Shown: positions 62,666 through 64,000 of the stretch, piece by piece
How positions within the stretch are numbered: the stretch's first letter is position 1
How the letters are laid out: every line of letters begins with the position of its first letter
Assembly (NCBI RefSeq): GCF_028554725.1
Contig: NC_071668.1
Span: 77,904,719 to 77,968,718 of the forward strand
Reading direction: 5' to 3'
From: Zeugodacus cucurbitae
Lineage: Eukaryota; Arthropoda; Insecta; Diptera; Tephritidae
Length of the DNA: 64,000 nt
Program-made: the position numbers and the translations under genes
The notes under the pieces: generated by a model
Told to the model about the DNA's origin: nothing
Database searches by the model: none
The model's input: only the letters and a program-made list of their open reading frames with translations

Positions 62666-64000
62666 TTATCTGTTGTATTCCTTTATTTACTCAGGAATTT
62701 GATTGCAGCTTGAATCTTCATTTCCCACTTGGTTGATCATTCCGTCCAATTTACCCATATATTTATCAAGATTTCTATGTTTAATGAGTTGAGCAATAGT
62801 AAAATATAGTACTGCTTTGCCGATCCAAAGTCCTGAGGGGCCACAGACACTGAGTTGTTTCAGTATTTGTTAAAGCTCACTTTTACTCCAGCCAGAAATC
62901 CATGTTCCTGCTTTGGAATGCGCACATATCAAATAATTATTAATCTTCTACTTCATTGCGCACACTATCCTGATGCAATTTTTAACATTTACGCCAGATT
63001 ATATAGATAAATATATGCATGTATGAGCTTTGCAATTTACGTAAGTGAGTGTCTCGGTCCTTGGGCCATGCAACTGCTATCTGAGCTGCTAATCTTTCAT
63101 TTCGTCTACAAACGTCCACTTGACTAATTGTCATTTTCTTAATTACTAAGTAAACTTTGCCACTGCAGAGGCAAACAGCCAATAGCAGTCTGCCCGAACA
63201 AGCCCACCTCCCGAACAATGCATAATTCCTAGGTTGGTTTGTTTGTTTGTTAGCTCATCCATTAAGCCACTACCGCCCATAATTTGAAGCTCATTTGGCA
63301 TACAGTGCAACGGTTAGAGTTAGTAGCACCAGCTAACGGTGTACGACCAAGTGCTCTGCGGTAATGAACTATTTTCATTGTAATAAAACGTTTTGTGCCA
63401 TGCCTTATCATCAGCCTGGCATCAGACACAGTGCGGCAGTTCGATTATCAGCCAACGCCGATTTGCCGACTTAAACTAATTGCTACGGTAATACAATGTA
63501 ACCAAGGCTCTTTGAGGCGGAAAAGCATCTTAATATAATATGTGAGTTGTTGAAAACAATGTGCTCGAAGTCTATTATGAAATAGTAGCTCAAGTATATA
63601 TCTCTGCCGACTCACAAACATGAACTGAGCAACCTCATACGGTATTTGTTGCTGTTATTAACTAACCAACTTATTACTTCGTTTTCCATTTCAACGACAT
63701 AGGCTTAGCAGACTGCTTCGCCTAGTCTTCTCTGACTTGAGCTTAAAGTACCGCATCATCGAAACTGTTCTGAACAATGCTGCTGACAAGTGTTGCAGGC
63801 GATTACTTCACTCTCAGCCACACATGGTTTATTGTTATTAATTTTGCCGCCAACGCAATCTGATTGGCAATTCAGTATTGTTTTAGCAGACAATGTTGCT
63901 TTTAGTGGATGAGTGTTGACTTTGAGTTTCGAAAATCCATCCATTGTTTATATATTTCAGTAGTTTCTGCCACATTTGTTGCGTCTTCTCCATCAATAAT
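62666..64000. other. Non-coding stretch
   Basis: AT-rich sequence to the window edge. No gene, RNA or element ends were recognised. Confidence 0.5.

Noticed and set aside
1..64000. CRISPR arrays, operons or bacterial features
   Set aside because: No regularly spaced repeats or bacterial gene organisation; the introns and tRNA structure show eukaryotic nuclear DNA.

Overview
The window looks like AT-rich nuclear DNA of a higher fly. This rests on short GT-AG introns (mostly 57-71 nt), a Drosophila-style start context (CAACAAAATG), an intron-containing tRNA-Leu(CAA), and the mix of mariner and jockey-type elements. A tephritid-like fruit fly is my best guess, but no single feature proves it. 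The window is gene-poor: four intact protein genes, two tRNA genes, and many old mobile elements in long stretches without coding signal.

Layout. tRNA-Leu(CAA) lies at 3.4 kb. From 3.6 to 21.9 kb I find no convincing gene, only an internally deleted mariner (7.2 kb), a LINE 3' end (11.2 kb) and a small TA-flanked inverted-repeat element (13 kb). From about 21.9 to 36.2 kb there is a tandem triplication of a sugar/trehalose-transporter-like gene (MFS/SLC2A type), all on the minus strand. Each copy has six exons with identical coding lengths (79+233+131+341+422+207 nt) and an intact 470-residue frame. The repeated unit includes promoter and 3' flank. Later insertions tell the copies apart: a 0.6 kb insert in intron 1 of copy A, a decayed mariner upstream of copy A, a repeat downstream of copy B, and a jockey-type LINE downstream of copy C.

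At 40.9-41.7 kb on the minus strand there is a three-exon gene for an unrecognised 204-residue secreted helical protein, with a tRNA-related SINE-like fragment next to it. Other elements follow at 44.7 kb (inverted-repeat element), 49.9-50.8 kb (mariner with an intact catalytic domain but no DNA-binding domain), 53.8-54.4 kb (MITE between TTAA sites) and 62.0-62.7 kb (second-family mariner). tRNA-Lys(TTT) is at 56.2 kb.

Functional picture. The three transporters probably move trehalose or hexose across the plasma membrane. They have near-identical architecture and similar TATA/GATA promoter blocks, so they were probably co-expressed paralogs at birth. Sequence similarity is patchwork (A-B alike in intron 4/exon 4, A-C alike in the middle of exon 5, B-C alike in exon 6 and the 3' flank), which suggests gene conversion. 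Copy A has lost an arginine of the conserved DRxGR loop motif. No CRISPR array, operon or viral gene was seen.
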